NCBI RefSeq assembly: GCF_010500895.1
Contig: NZ_JAAAWO010000002.1
Location: 248,001-312,000, forward strand
Direction of reading: 5' to 3'
Length of the DNA: 64,000 nucleotides
Origin: Alteromonas genovensis
GTDB taxonomy: Bacteria > Pseudomonadota > Gammaproteobacteria > Enterobacterales > Alteromonadaceae
Both the position numbers and the translations under genes were made by a program. The notes under the pieces were generated by a model. The model did no database searches. It was given only the letters and a program-made list of their open reading frames with translations, and had not been told where the DNA came from. Numbering within the stretch: position 1 is the stretch's first letter; every line of letters starts with the position of its first letter. Shown one piece after another: positions 44,698 through 54,513 of this stretch.

Positions 44698-46797
44698 ATG
44701 CAGTTATCCGGCTATCTTCAGCGGTTCGATAAGAATCAGTTGCAAAACTTCACCAGTGGCTTAGGTGCCCCCATAGTTTTGCTTGCCATTATGGGTATGG
44801 TCATTCTACCCATGCCCCCTTTTCTTCTAGATGTTCTGTTCAGCTTCAATATTGCATTGTCCTTGGTCATTATTCTGGTGGCGGTTTTAACGCAAAAGCC
44901 TGTCGATTTCGGTATTTTTCCACTTGTCTTGCTTATCGCTACGGTATTGCGCCTCGCTTTGAACGTGGCTTCTACGCGGGTTGTGTTGTTGTACGGCCAT
45001 GAAGGCGGCGACGCTGCGGGTAAGGTTATTGAAGCTTTTGGTGCAGTGGTTATTGGTGGTAACTACGCGGTAGGTATCGTGGTATTTGCTATCTTACTGA
45101 TTATCAATTTTAAAGTAGTTACCGCTGGTGCGGGGCGAATTTCTGAGGTGAACGCTCGCTTTACCCTTGATGCAATGCCTGGAAAACAAATGGCCATAGA
45201 CGCCGATTTAAACGCCGGATATATCGACCAAGACCAAGCCCGGGAGCGCCGTGAAGAAATAACCGCAGAAGCAGATTTTTACGGTTCTATGGATGGTGCG
45301 TCAAAATTTGTTAAGGGTGATGCTGTTGCTGGCCTGTTTATTATGCTTATCAACATCGTTGGCGGACTGTTTATCGGGATAATTCAATATAGTCTGTCAT
45401 TTGGCGATGCGATTGAAATTTATACGCTACTGACTATTGGCGACGGCTTGGTTGCTCAAATACCTTCACTGCTGTTGTCGGTTGCTACCGCGATTATTGT
45501 GACTCGTGAGAATGAGTCTCAAGAAATGGGTAAAGAAATTCGCGGGCAGCTTGGTAATAACCAAGCGCTGTATATAGCCTCAGGCGTGTTATTCGTCATG
45601 GGAATTATACCGGGAATGCCCCATGTTGCGTTTCTTGGTTTTTCCTTTCTTATTGCTGGTGTTGCGTATTTTCAAACTCACAACGCGAAGAAGAAAGCGG
45701 CTGAGCCACAAGTGCCAGACACGCTGTCACGAGACGAGTCAGTCGCGCCAGAGGTGAAAGAGCTTGGGTGGGACGATGTACAGCAGGTTGACACAATCGG
45801 TCTTGAAGTAGGCTATCGCTTAATACCGTTAGTTGATAAGTCCCAAGGGGGCGAGCTATTAACCCGTATTAAAGGGGTACGTAAAAAGCTGTCTCAAGAA
45901 TTGGGTTTTCTCATTCCCCCAGTTCATATTCGCGATAACCTCGACTTAGAGCCCAATACGTACACCATTGCGATGCTTGGCGTTACCATTGGCGATTCAG
46001 TAATAAGTCACGATGAAGAGTTAGCAATTAATCCAGGGCAAGTATTTGGCAAGTTAGAGGGAAGGGCAACAAAAGACCCTGCCTTCGGTCTTGATGCGGT
46101 ATGGATTAAACCGAACAAGCGAGAGCACGCGCAAACACTTGGCTACACCGTAGTCGATGCTGCAACGGTAGTCGCGACTCACCTAAGTCAACTGCTGACG
46201 AACAATGCCTATCAGCTCTTAGGTCATGAAGAGGCGCAGCAGCTTCTCGATATGCTAGCGAAGCAGCATCCTAAACTCGTAGAGGGATTAGTGCCTGACA
46301 TACTCCCCCTTAGTACGGTAGTTAAAATACTGCAAACGCTGCTGTTTGAAGGTGTGCCAATTCGTGACATGCGAACTATTGTTCAAACGTTAAGTGAGTA
46401 CGGAACCCGCAGCCAAGACCCAGATGTGTTGGTATCGGCGGTGCGAATTGCACTTAAGCGCCTAATAGTTCAAGAAATAACCCAAGGTTCAAAAGAGATA
46501 CCTGTCATAACCTTGGCGCCAGAGTTGGAACAGATGTTGCACCAGTCACTTCAAGCAGGTGGCGAAGATGGCGCTGGTATTGAGCCAGGCTTGGCAGATA
46601 AGTTGCAAAAATCACTGCAACAAGCCAGTCAGCAGCAAGAACTTGAAGGAGAGCCCGCAGTGCTTCTTACTTCAGGAATGCTAAGACCGGTGTTATCGCG
46701 CTTCCTTAAGTATTCTGTTGTTGGGTTACATGTGCTTTCTTACCAAGAAGTGCCCGATGACAAGCAAATAAAAATAGTCAGTTCGGTCGGTCAATAA
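44698..46797 (+). CDS. flhA: Flagellar export gate protein FlhA
   Basis: A 699-residue protein with eight membrane helices in the first 330 residues, including the conserved loop RISEVNARFTLDAMPGKQMAIDADLNAG and FYGSMDGASKFVKGDA. The cytoplasmic half (from VDTIGLEVGYRLIPLVD) makes the nonameric ring that binds chaperone-substrate complexes. The length is typical. The gene follows a 103-base gap after flhB containing the sigma-54-like site, so it probably starts its own transcript. Confidence 0.95.
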   Translation: MQLSGYLQRFDKNQLQNFTSGLGAPIVLLAIMGMVILPMPPFLLDVLFSFNIALSLVIILVAVLTQKPVDFGIFPLVLLIATVLRLALNVASTRVVLLYGHEGGDAAGKVIEAFGAVVIGGNYAVGIVVFAILLIINFKVVTAGAGRISEVNARFTLDAMPGKQMAIDADLNAGYIDQDQARERREEITAEADFYGSMDGASKFVKGDAVAGLFIMLINIVGGLFIGIIQYSLSFGDAIEIYTLLTIGDGLVAQIPSLLLSVATAIIVTRENESQEMGKEIRGQLGNNQALYIASGVLFVMGIIPGMPHVAFLGFSFLIAGVAYFQTHNAKKKAAEPQVPDTLSRDESVAPEVKELGWDDVQQVDTIGLEVGYRLIPLVDKSQGGELLTRIKGVRKKLSQELGFLIPPVHIRDNLDLEPNTYTIAMLGVTIGDSVISHDEELAINPGQVFGKLEGRATKDPAFGLDAVWIKPNKREHAQTLGYTVVDAATVVATHLSQLLTNNAYQLLGHEEAQQLLDMLAKQHPKLVEGLVPDILPLSTVVKILQTLLFEGVPIRDMRTIVQTLSEYGTRSQDPDVLVSAVRIALKRLIVQEITQGSKEIPVITLAPELEQMLHQSLQAGGEDGAGIEPGLADKLQKSLQQASQQQELEGEPAVLLTSGMLRPVLSRFLKYSVVGLHVLSYQEVPDDKQIKIVSSVGQ

Positions 46798-46826
46798 TCT
46801 GACGCTGGGTGAGTGGAGAGGTTGCA

Positions 46827-48254
46827 ATGAAAATAAGACGATATTTTGGCAAAGATATGCGCGAGGCATTAAGCCAAGTAAAGGCTGAGTTAGGTAGCGA
46901 TGCGGTTATCATGTCAAATCGCAAAGTGGCTGATGGCATCGAACTTGTTGCAGCTTACGACAAAGAGCCAGAAGCAAAGCTAAATATTAGCAAACCTTCC
47001 GGTGCTCCTTCTTCACAAACGTTTTCTAAGCAAAATGCTACACCGAGTCTTAGCGAGATCATTGGCGATGATGGTCCAGACAGCCTAAAGGCGCTGCTTG
47101 AAAAGCAACATGGCGCGGGACAGGCTGCTTCAGCAGAGGTCATGCAACCGACGTCTGTAAATGCACAGCATGCCAATGATATTGCATCGCATCTTAATTT
47201 CTCCGACGCATTCATCGACGAGGTTGAAGCACAGCAACCTGTTGACAGACATTCGGGCCCCAGTGAGTATCAAAGACAAAGCGAAGCATTTCCTTCTCAT
47301 CAAGCGTCGAGCATTGAAGAAGCGCCAGCTGCACCGTCTGATGAGCTAGCGCAGATAAAAGAAGAGCTAGCGTCATTAAGAGGGGTACTACAGCACCAAG
47401 TGGCTGACTTGATGGAGGCAAAACAGACTCGTCAAAAACCCGTTCATCAGTATTTGATCACTCGCTTAACCGATATGGGGCTTAGCAAAGCATTATCTAA
47501 GCAACTTATCAGTTATACACCTTCGCATTATAACGAGAGAGATGCCTGGGTTTATCTTCTTAACCTATTGGCTAATCGATTAAATGTAACGGGTAACGAT
47601 ATACTTACCGCACAAGGTGCTGTCGCACTAGTTGGACCAACGGGTACAGGTAAAACAACCACGGTGGCGAAATTAGCCGCTCGCTATGCACAAAAGTATG
47701 GCGCAGATTCTGTGGCAATGATCACCATTGATACCTATCGTATTGCGGCGTATGAGCAACTTGCAACTTACGGTAAGATTATTGGCTGTACGGTGCGAAA
47801 AGCGCAATCAAGTGAAGAACTTTCAGATTTATTGTTCCAACTTCGTCATAAACGACTAGTATTGATTGATACGGCTGGATTTAGTCAACGAGATAGTCGA
47901 TTAATTAAGCAAATAAAGCATTTTGACAACGGTCAGATGCCCGTGGTGAAAAAATATTTAGTCGCGCAGGCAAATACACAATATCCTGCATTACAGCGTA
48001 TCATTAGAGCGTATGACGACATCGAACTAAGTGGTTGTATTTTCACAAAGTTAGATGAGTGCTATTCTTTAGGAGAGGTACTCAGTGCGGCAGTCGAGTA
48101 TCAGTTACCGGTTAGCTATGTCACCGACGGTCAGAAAGTACCTGAAGACATTAAGATTGCAGAAGCGAAATCTTTAGTTTCCGCTGCTGCAAAGCTTTAT
48201 AAAAAATATGGTTTGGATCATACTAGTAATAACAACGATATTAAAACAGCATAA
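46827..48254 (+). CDS. flhF: Flagellar placement GTPase FlhF
   Basis: The start is ATG 46827 with GAGAGG five bases before it (MKIRRYFGKDMREALSQVK); a GTG at 46809 is in frame but poorly spaced. The product is 475 residues: a B domain rich in Gln, Ala and Ser in the first 200, then the N and G domains of an SRP-type GTPase with GPTGTGKTTTVAKLA, DTYRIAAYEQL, DTAGFS and TKLDE. FlhF places the polar flagellum and works against FlhG, encoded 5 bases downstream. Confidence 0.94.
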   Translation: MKIRRYFGKDMREALSQVKAELGSDAVIMSNRKVADGIELVAAYDKEPEAKLNISKPSGAPSSQTFSKQNATPSLSEIIGDDGPDSLKALLEKQHGAGQAASAEVMQPTSVNAQHANDIASHLNFSDAFIDEVEAQQPVDRHSGPSEYQRQSEAFPSHQASSIEEAPAAPSDELAQIKEELASLRGVLQHQVADLMEAKQTRQKPVHQYLITRLTDMGLSKALSKQLISYTPSHYNERDAWVYLLNLLANRLNVTGNDILTAQGAVALVGPTGTGKTTTVAKLAARYAQKYGADSVAMITIDTYRIAAYEQLATYGKIIGCTVRKAQSSEELSDLLFQLRHKRLVLIDTAGFSQRDSRLIKQIKHFDNGQMPVVKKYLVAQANTQYPALQRIIRAYDDIELSGCIFTKLDECYSLGEVLSAAVEYQLPVSYVTDGQKVPEDIKIAEAKSLVSAAAKLYKKYGLDHTSNNNDIKTA

Positions 48255-48259
48255 GTAGT

Positions 48260-49126
48260 ATGATTGACGACCAAGCGAGTAGCTTAAGAAAAATGAAGCA
48301 ATCACGGTTAATCAAAGTTATCGCCGTCACCGGAGGCAAAGGTGGCGTAGGTAAAACAAATATTACGCTTAACACAGCAATTGCTATGGCTAAGCAAGGT
48401 AAACGTGTGATGGTTCTTGATGCCGACTTAGGATTGGCAAACGTAGATGTCATGTTAGGCCTTCGCGTTGAAAAGAACTTGTCTCATGTTTTGTCCGGTG
48501 AGTGCACGCTAGACGATGTACTAGTTACTGGTCCCCACGGTATTAAAATTGCGCCAGCAACATCGGGAACCCAATCGATGGCCGAGCTTTCAACGACGCA
48601 GCATGCAGGCTTGATACGTGCGTTTAGCGAACTTCGCACGCCTATTGATGTGTTGCTTGTCGATACTGCCGCGGGCATTTCTGACATGGTGCTCAGCTTT
48701 GCAAAAGCTTCCCAAGACATAATGGTAGTAGTGTGCGACGAACCCACTTCACTTACCGATGCCTACGCCCTTATCAAATTGCTTAATCGCGAGCACGGCG
48801 TGTTTCGCTTTAAAGTGGTAGCGAATATGGTGAGGGACGTGCGCGAGGGGCAAGAGCTATTTAGCAAATTGAGTAAAGTAACAGGGCGCTTCTTAGATGT
48901 TGCGCTAGAATTAGTTGCAACAATACCGTTTGATGAAAATATTCGCCGTGCAGTTAGAAAGCAAACTGCTATAGTCGATGCCTATCCAGGCTCACCTGCT
49001 GCTGTTGCGATAAGCCAGCTAGCGAATAGAGCGGCATCATGGCCAATACCGGCTCAACCAGGTGGTCATTTAGAGTTTTTCATTGAGCAGTTAATTGCAG
49101 AAAAAGCAGTAGGGAATCAGCGTTGA
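48260..49126 (+). CDS. flhG: Flagellar number regulator FlhG/FleN (MinD-like ATPase)
   Basis: A 288-residue ParA/MinD ATPase. VTGGKGGVGKTNITLN is the deviant Walker A with the signature Lys, DADLGLANVDVMLGL and LVDTAAGIS follow. The N-terminus has a DDQASSLRKM segment, the short helix that stimulates FlhF, and the C-terminus is an amphipathic-type tail (LEFFIEQLIAEK) for membrane contact. It limits the flagellum number and antagonises FlrA. The stop overlaps the fliA start. Confidence 0.94.
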   Translation: MIDDQASSLRKMKQSRLIKVIAVTGGKGGVGKTNITLNTAIAMAKQGKRVMVLDADLGLANVDVMLGLRVEKNLSHVLSGECTLDDVLVTGPHGIKIAPATSGTQSMAELSTTQHAGLIRAFSELRTPIDVLLVDTAAGISDMVLSFAKASQDIMVVVCDEPTSLTDAYALIKLLNREHGVFRFKVVANMVRDVREGQELFSKLSKVTGRFLDVALELVATIPFDENIRRAVRKQTAIVDAYPGSPAAVAISQLANRAASWPIPAQPGGHLEFFIEQLIAEKAVGNQR

Positions 49127-49854
49127 ACAGTAAGGCGGCAGCTTATCAACAACAAACTGATAAGTCGCAGTTAGTAGAGCGACACGCGCCCCTTGTGAAG
49201 CGCATAGCACATCACTTGATAGCGCGACTCCCTGCTAGTGTGCTCGTTGATGACCTTATTCAGTCTGGCATGATTGGACTCTTAGAAGCCGCTCGAAACT
49301 TTGACGGTTCGAAAGGCGCAAGCTTTGAAACGTTCGCGGGTATTCGCATTCGCGGTGCTATGTTAGACGAAATTCGCAAAGGTGACTGGACGCCCCGTTC
49401 GGTGCATAGAAACGGGCGTGCCATAACAGACGCCATCTCTCGTGTAGAGGGCGAAACGGGAAGAGATGCAAGAGATGTTGATATTGCTGCTAAGCTAAAC
49501 GTAAGCTTGCAGGACTATCATCAAATGCTCAACGAGGTAAATGCAGGTAAGCTAGTTGGGATTGAAGATTTAGGTGTTTCGGAAGATGTGATTACTACTG
49601 AGCAAAGTAGAGGTAGTGATGCACCGCTGGAAGACCTTATGCAAGGGGCGTTTCAAAAGTCACTTGCGCAAGCAATCACCACGTTACCAGAGCGAGAAGC
49701 GATCGTGCTTTCTTTATACTATGATGAAGAATTGAACCTAAGAGAAATCGGTGAAGTTCTTGATGTAAGTGAATCGAGAGTAAGTCAAATTCACAGTCAG
49801 GCCATGTTAAAACTCAAATCTCGAATGAAGTCGTGGCAAGCTGACGAAGAATAG
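49123..49854 (+). CDS. fliA: RNA polymerase sigma-28 factor FliA
   Basis: The start is a TTG at 49123 overlapping the flhG stop (TTGA). The product is 243 residues with sigma regions 2 ([46 protein letters not shown]), 3 ([11 protein letters not shown]) and 4 ([40 protein letters not shown]). It transcribes late flagellar and chemotaxis genes after FlgM export. No other upstream start fits better; the coupling to flhG is normal in this order. Confidence 0.94.
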   Translation: MNSKAAAYQQQTDKSQLVERHAPLVKRIAHHLIARLPASVLVDDLIQSGMIGLLEAARNFDGSKGASFETFAGIRIRGAMLDEIRKGDWTPRSVHRNGRAITDAISRVEGETGRDARDVDIAAKLNVSLQDYHQMLNEVNAGKLVGIEDLGVSEDVITTEQSRGSDAPLEDLMQGAFQKSLAQAITTLPEREAIVLSLYYDEELNLREIGEVLDVSESRVSQIHSQAMLKLKSRMKSWQADEE

Positions 49855-49889
49855 AAATTAAAACAATTAACCCCTCACTGGAGGCTATT

Positions 49890-50273
49890 TTGGATAAGAG
49901 CATGAAGATTCTCGTGGTCGATGATTTTTCAACCATGAGACGTATCATAAAAAACCTACTAAAAGATTTGGGTTTCGCAAACATCCAGGAAGCGGACGAC
50001 GGAAATACGGCGTTACCTATGCTACAGCAGGGTGATTTCGATTTTGTTGTAACCGACTGGAACATGCCAGGCATGCAGGGTATCGATTTGCTTAGGGCAA
50101 TTCGCGCCGATGACAAGCTGAAGCATTTGCCGGTACTAATGGTAACCGCTGAAGCGAAGAAAGAACAAATTGTTGCCGCTGCGCAAGCAGGCGTGAATGG
50201 CTATGTAGTTAAGCCATTTACTGCAGCTACATTGAAAGAAAAGCTAGATAAAATATTCGAACGTTTAGGTTGA
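49890..50273 (+). CDS. cheY: Chemotaxis response regulator CheY
   Basis: A 127-residue single receiver domain. [16 protein letters not shown] contains the acidic pair, Asp56 (VVTDWNMP) is phosphorylated, Thr ([10 protein letters not shown]) and Lys (YVVKPF) complete the active site. TTG 49890 is chosen as the start because CACTGGAGG lies five bases upstream; the ATG at 49902 is too far from that site. CheY-P binds FliM (39574-40635). CheZ, its phosphatase, follows 34 bases later. Confidence 0.95.
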   Translation: MDKSMKILVVDDFSTMRRIIKNLLKDLGFANIQEADDGNTALPMLQQGDFDFVVTDWNMPGMQGIDLLRAIRADDKLKHLPVLMVTAEAKKEQIVAAAQAGVNGYVVKPFTAATLKEKLDKIFERLG

Positions 50274-50307
50274 TCCAGACGCTCACCAGAGAAACGAGGT
50301 TTACTGG

Positions 50308-51063
50308 ATGACAACGAATACAAACGTTCCACTTTCATTAGAAGAAGCTAAGCAACTCGTTGTTTATCTTGAAGCTGGTGATAATGCGTCGGCTAATGCA
50401 CTATTTGAAGCCGCGTCAATGAAAGAAAATGTAGAGCTTTTCGCTGAGGTTGGAAAGCTAACGCGCCAACTTCATGATGCGCTGAACAATTTTCAAATAG
50501 ACGCTCGCATAAAGAATTTAGCGACAGATGATATTCCCGATGCGCAAACTCGCCTAACTTACGTTATTGAAGAAACTGAGAAAGCAGCTAACACTACCAT
50601 GGATGCGGTAGAGGCGAGCATGCCTATAGCTGAACTGCTAGCTTCTCGCATTGATAGCGTGATGCCTGAGTGGAAAAAGCTCATGACTCGCCAGATTGAA
50701 GTGGGTGAATTCAAGGTTTTATGCAAAGACTTAGACGAATTGTTAGAAGATGGTGCTTCGCAGTCGGCTAAACTTACACAATTGCTAACTGAAGTATTAA
50801 TGGCGCAGGGTTACCAAGACCTAACAGGTCAGGTTATCCGCCGCGTTATCGACTTAGTAAAAGAAGTTGAAGAGAGCTTAGTCAACATGCTTACCATGTT
50901 TGGCGAGCGAGATGGTTCAGAACAAACTAAACCATTATGCCCTGAGGCCGATAAGGCTGAAGGTGTGAAAGCAGAGGGTCCGATTATCGACGCAGAAACA
51001 CGTGATGATGTTGTATCGGGCCAGGATGATGTTGATGATCTTCTGTCGAGCTTAGGTTTTTAG
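50308..51063 (+). CDS. cheZ: CheY-P phosphatase CheZ
   Basis: A 251-residue long-hairpin protein. The catalytic segment YQDLTGQVIRRV holds the Gln and Asp that act on CheY-P, and the C-terminal VDDLLSSLGF is the CheY-tethering helix, matching the enteric pattern closely. The linker between them (EADKAEGVKAEG) is acidic. It lies between cheY and cheA. Confidence 0.95.
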   Translation: MTTNTNVPLSLEEAKQLVVYLEAGDNASANALFEAASMKENVELFAEVGKLTRQLHDALNNFQIDARIKNLATDDIPDAQTRLTYVIEETEKAANTTMDAVEASMPIAELLASRIDSVMPEWKKLMTRQIEVGEFKVLCKDLDELLEDGASQSAKLTQLLTEVLMAQGYQDLTGQVIRRVIDLVKEVEESLVNMLTMFGERDGSEQTKPLCPEADKAEGVKAEGPIIDAETRDDVVSGQDDVDDLLSSLGF

Positions 51064-51075
51064 GGGAGCGGGCGC

Positions 51076-53319
51076 ATGTCGTTTGATGTTGACGAGGAAA
51101 TACTACAGGACTTTCTAGTTGAAGCTGGAGAGATACTTGAACAATTACAAGAACAGCTCGTTGATCTTGAGAACAATCCTGAAGATGCGAATTTGCTTAA
51201 CGCAATTTTTCGCGGATATCATACAGTTAAAGGCGGAGCGGGATTTTTATCGCTCACCGAGTTAGTTGAAATTTGTCATGGTGCCGAGAACGTTTTCGAT
51301 GTCATGAGAAATGGCCAGCGCACGCTTACGCCAGAATTAATGGATATTATTCTACAGGCTACAGACGTAGTGGTAGATATGTTTGAGCGGGTAAAATCCC
51401 AAGAACCATTGGAACCTGCCGACGCCAAACTTGTAGATACTCTGCACAAGTTAAGCAAACCAGAGTCACCGGACGAAAATATTTTTGATACCGATGAATC
51501 TGCTCCAAGCGCTCAACCTGAAATAGCCTCTGAACCTGAACTAGACATCGTAGACGAAGCACCTGCGCCGGCAAGCTCTGGTGGGGATATTGATGAAATC
51601 AGTGAAGATGAATTCGAGGCTCTACTTGATGAACTTCACGGTTCCTCTGCGCCTGGAAAATCTGCGCCAGCTAAACCTCCTACAGACACAAAAAGCGAAG
51701 TGAAAGAACCAGCTTCGTCTAGCGTTGATGCTTCGTCGGGCAGTGGCGATGATATTACCGACGATGAGTTCGAAGCGCTTCTTGATGACCTTCACGGTAA
51801 AGGCAAGTTCAGCGCCGCAGAAGAAAGCGCTGCACCCAGTCAGCCAGCGCCACAATCCACATCTGCGTCCGGCGATGAAGAAATTACTGATGATGAATTT
51901 GAAGCGCTGCTAGACCAACTTCACGGTTCAGGGCAAGGTCCAACCGTTCAAAGCGCCTCCGATACCAAAGCTCCAGAGCCTAATGTTGATAAAGCGGCGA
52001 CTGAAGCTATACAAAAAGCAAAGCAATCTGCACCCGCTGCGGCTAAGGCGGCACCTGCTGCGCCAGCGCCCAGTAAGGCAGCATCTACAGCCCCAGCAAG
52101 TAAAGATTCTGGCAAGAAAGACGAGAAGAAAGCTGCACCTAGTGCGCCGCCAGCTGAAACTACCGTTCGTGTTGATACTAAACGCCTAGATCAAATCATG
52201 AATATGGTGGGCGAACTGGTACTCGTTCGTAATAGATTGATAAGCCTTGGTATAAACACCAACGATGAGAGCATGTCTAAAGCGATAGCAAATTTAGATG
52301 TGGTTACCGGAGATCTACAGGGCGCGGTAATGAAAACTCGGATGCAGCCAATTAAGAAAGTATTTGGCCGTTTCCCAAGGGTTGTTCGTGATTTAGCGCG
52401 AAGTCTCAAAAAAGAGATTACCCTAGAGCTTGAAGGTGAAGAAACAGATTTAGATAAAAACTTGGTGGAAGCACTTGCCGATCCGCTGGTTCACTTGGTG
52501 AGAAACTCCGTCGACCACGGTGTGGAAATGCCAGATGACCGTGCAGCTTCTGGCAAACCAAGAATGGGAACGGTTAAGCTATCTGCATCGCAGGAAGGTG
52601 ATCACATTTTACTTACCATCGAAGACGATGGTAAGGGCATGGACCCTGAAAAATTAAAAGAAATTGCTATCAGTCGCGGTGTGCTAGACGCCGACGCTGC
52701 AGCACGAATGTCAGATGTTGAAGCCTTTAATCTTATTTTTGCACCGGGCTTCTCTACGAAAACGGAAATTAGCGATATTTCTGGTCGTGGCGTTGGCATG
52801 GACGTGGTGAAAACTAAGATAAATCAGCTTAATGGTACGGTAAATATCGACTCTCAGCTTGGTAAAGGCACTCGGTTAGAGATAAAAGTTCCACTTACCT
52901 TAGCTATTTTGCCAACACTGATGATTATAATTGGTAAGCAAACCTTCGCATTACCTCTAGGCTCTGTCAGTGAAATAATTAACATGGACATCAAAAAGAC
53001 CAATACGGTTGATGGACAGTTAACAATGATAGTTCGCTCTAAAGCTATACCGTTATTTTTCCTTGGCGACTGGCTAATCAGAGGGCCTAAGTCTATCGAG
53101 AGAGAGAAAGGGCATGTGGTCGTGGTGCAAGTTGGTACCCGACAAGTTGGTTTTGTTGTCGATGCATTAATAGGGCAAGAAGAAGTGGTAATCAAGCCAC
53201 TGGATGCGCTGCTACAGGGCACTCCAGGAATGGCAGGCGCAACAATAACCTCCGACGGCGGTATTGCGTTGATCTTAGATATTCCAAGCCTTCTGAAGCG
53301 GTATGCTCGTAAGCCATAA
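51076..53319 (+). CDS. cheA: Chemotaxis histidine kinase CheA with three linker repeats
   Basis: A 747-residue kinase. The P1 domain has phospho-acceptor His49 (FRGYHTVKGGAGF). A long acidic, Ala/Pro-rich region (about 130-360) contains three near-identical 15-residue blocks (ISEDEFEALLDELHG at 175, ITDDEFEALLDDLHG at 227, ITDDEFEALLDQLHG at 270). P3 (RVDTKRLDQIMNMVGEL), P4 (HLVRNSVDHG, GDDGKGM-type, GFSTKTEISDISGRGVGMDVV) and P5 (CheW-like) follow. No classical P2 is obvious. The repeats sit where Vibrio CheA has its ParC/ParP interaction region (LID), and parC and parP are encoded nearby. Confidence 0.95.
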   Translation: MSFDVDEEILQDFLVEAGEILEQLQEQLVDLENNPEDANLLNAIFRGYHTVKGGAGFLSLTELVEICHGAENVFDVMRNGQRTLTPELMDIILQATDVVVDMFERVKSQEPLEPADAKLVDTLHKLSKPESPDENIFDTDESAPSAQPEIASEPELDIVDEAPAPASSGGDIDEISEDEFEALLDELHGSSAPGKSAPAKPPTDTKSEVKEPASSSVDASSGSGDDITDDEFEALLDDLHGKGKFSAAEESAAPSQPAPQSTSASGDEEITDDEFEALLDQLHGSGQGPTVQSASDTKAPEPNVDKAATEAIQKAKQSAPAAAKAAPAAPAPSKAASTAPASKDSGKKDEKKAAPSAPPAETTVRVDTKRLDQIMNMVGELVLVRNRLISLGINTNDESMSKAIANLDVVTGDLQGAVMKTRMQPIKKVFGRFPRVVRDLARSLKKEITLELEGEETDLDKNLVEALADPLVHLVRNSVDHGVEMPDDRAASGKPRMGTVKLSASQEGDHILLTIEDDGKGMDPEKLKEIAISRGVLDADAAARMSDVEAFNLIFAPGFSTKTEISDISGRGVGMDVVKTKINQLNGTVNIDSQLGKGTRLEIKVPLTLAILPTLMIIIGKQTFALPLGSVSEIINMDIKKTNTVDGQLTMIVRSKAIPLFFLGDWLIRGPKSIEREKGHVVVVQVGTRQVGFVVDALIGQEEVVIKPLDALLQGTPGMAGATITSDGGIALILDIPSLLKRYARKP

Positions 53320-53353
53320 TAAGCTGGTTTACAAACAATAGGAAAAGTAATCC

Positions 53354-54484
53354 ATGGTCTTTAAAGTCCTGGTCGTGGACGACTCAACGTTTTATCGTCG
53401 TCGTGTAAGAGAAATACTCGATGAAGATAGAGAGTTAGAGGTTGTAGGTGAAGCTAGAAACGGCAGAGATGCCCTTGATAAAATTAAAGAGCTATCTCCC
53501 GACGTAATTACGATGGACGTTGAAATGCCCGTTATGGACGGCATTTCGGCGGTTAAAGCCATCATGAAAAATAAGCCCATCCCTATTTTAATGTTTTCAT
53601 CACTTACCCATCATGGGGCACAAGCTACGTTAGATGCATTAGAAGCAGGTGCACTCGATTTTCTACCGAAGAAATTTGAAGATATAGCGCAAGATAGAAA
53701 AGATGCAACGCGCCTGTTGTGTACTAAAGTTCGTTTGATTGCGCGCAGAGGTATAGGGCTGAAACGCCCCACGTTCAGATCTGAGGAAACCCGAAGATTA
53801 CCTCCCAATGCACCGAAACAGGCCTTTTTCAAAACGTCAGGTTTGCTGTCGGGTCATAAAGACGCGGCGAAGCAGCCTACGGTTTCATCGGTTAAAGCAA
53901 CGGGTAAACGATATAAGTGTCTTGCCATTGGCGCTTCAACGGGGGGCCCGGTAGCGCTGCAAAAAGTGCTAATGCCTTTACCCTCAGATTTTCCGTACCC
54001 AATTATTTTAGTTCAGCACATGCCTGGCACTTTTACGACGGCGTTTGCACAGCGGTTAGATGCAAACTGTAAAATAGGCGTGAAAGAAGCTGAGCACGGA
54101 GACATTCTAATGCCTGGTCAGGCTTACTTGGCCCCTGGCGGAAGACAAATGCTCATTGAAACTGTTGGCGGGCAAAAAAAGATTGCTATTGTCGATGCTA
54201 GCAGTGCTGACAAGGTTAACTACAAGCCAAGTGTTGATCTCACTTTTAGCTCCTTAGAACGAGCTTTTTCGGGCGACGTGTTGGGGATAATCCTCACCGG
54301 TATGGGAGCCGACGGGCGCGAGGGCTGTAGAAAGTTAAAAGAGAAAGGCGCTACAATTTGGGCCCAGGATCAAGACTCCTGTGTGGTTTACGGCATGCCT
54401 CAAGCGGTTGCCGTGGCGAATATATCAACGCAAAATATTAATGTTGATGATATGAGCAACTGCATTCTTTCCGAAATGCGTTAG
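53354..54484 (+). CDS. cheB: Chemoreceptor methylesterase CheB
   Basis: A 376-residue protein: receiver domain (VVDDSTFYRRRV, phospho-acceptor in ITMDVEMPVMDG, KKFED) and a C-terminal methylesterase with the catalytic Ser in GASTGGPVALQ, His in LVQHMPGTFT and Asp in ILTGMGADGREG. It demethylates receptors and deamidates Gln. No cheR is present in the window, so the methyltransferase must lie elsewhere. Confidence 0.94.
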   Translation: MVFKVLVVDDSTFYRRRVREILDEDRELEVVGEARNGRDALDKIKELSPDVITMDVEMPVMDGISAVKAIMKNKPIPILMFSSLTHHGAQATLDALEAGALDFLPKKFEDIAQDRKDATRLLCTKVRLIARRGIGLKRPTFRSEETRRLPPNAPKQAFFKTSGLLSGHKDAAKQPTVSSVKATGKRYKCLAIGASTGGPVALQKVLMPLPSDFPYPIILVQHMPGTFTTAFAQRLDANCKIGVKEAEHGDILMPGQAYLAPGGRQMLIETVGGQKKIAIVDASSADKVNYKPSVDLTFSSLERAFSGDVLGIILTGMGADGREGCRKLKEKGATIWAQDQDSCVVYGMPQAVAVANISTQNINVDDMSNCILSEMR

Positions 54485-54513
54485 TGTATTAATCGTGTAG
54501 TGGACATTATGTC

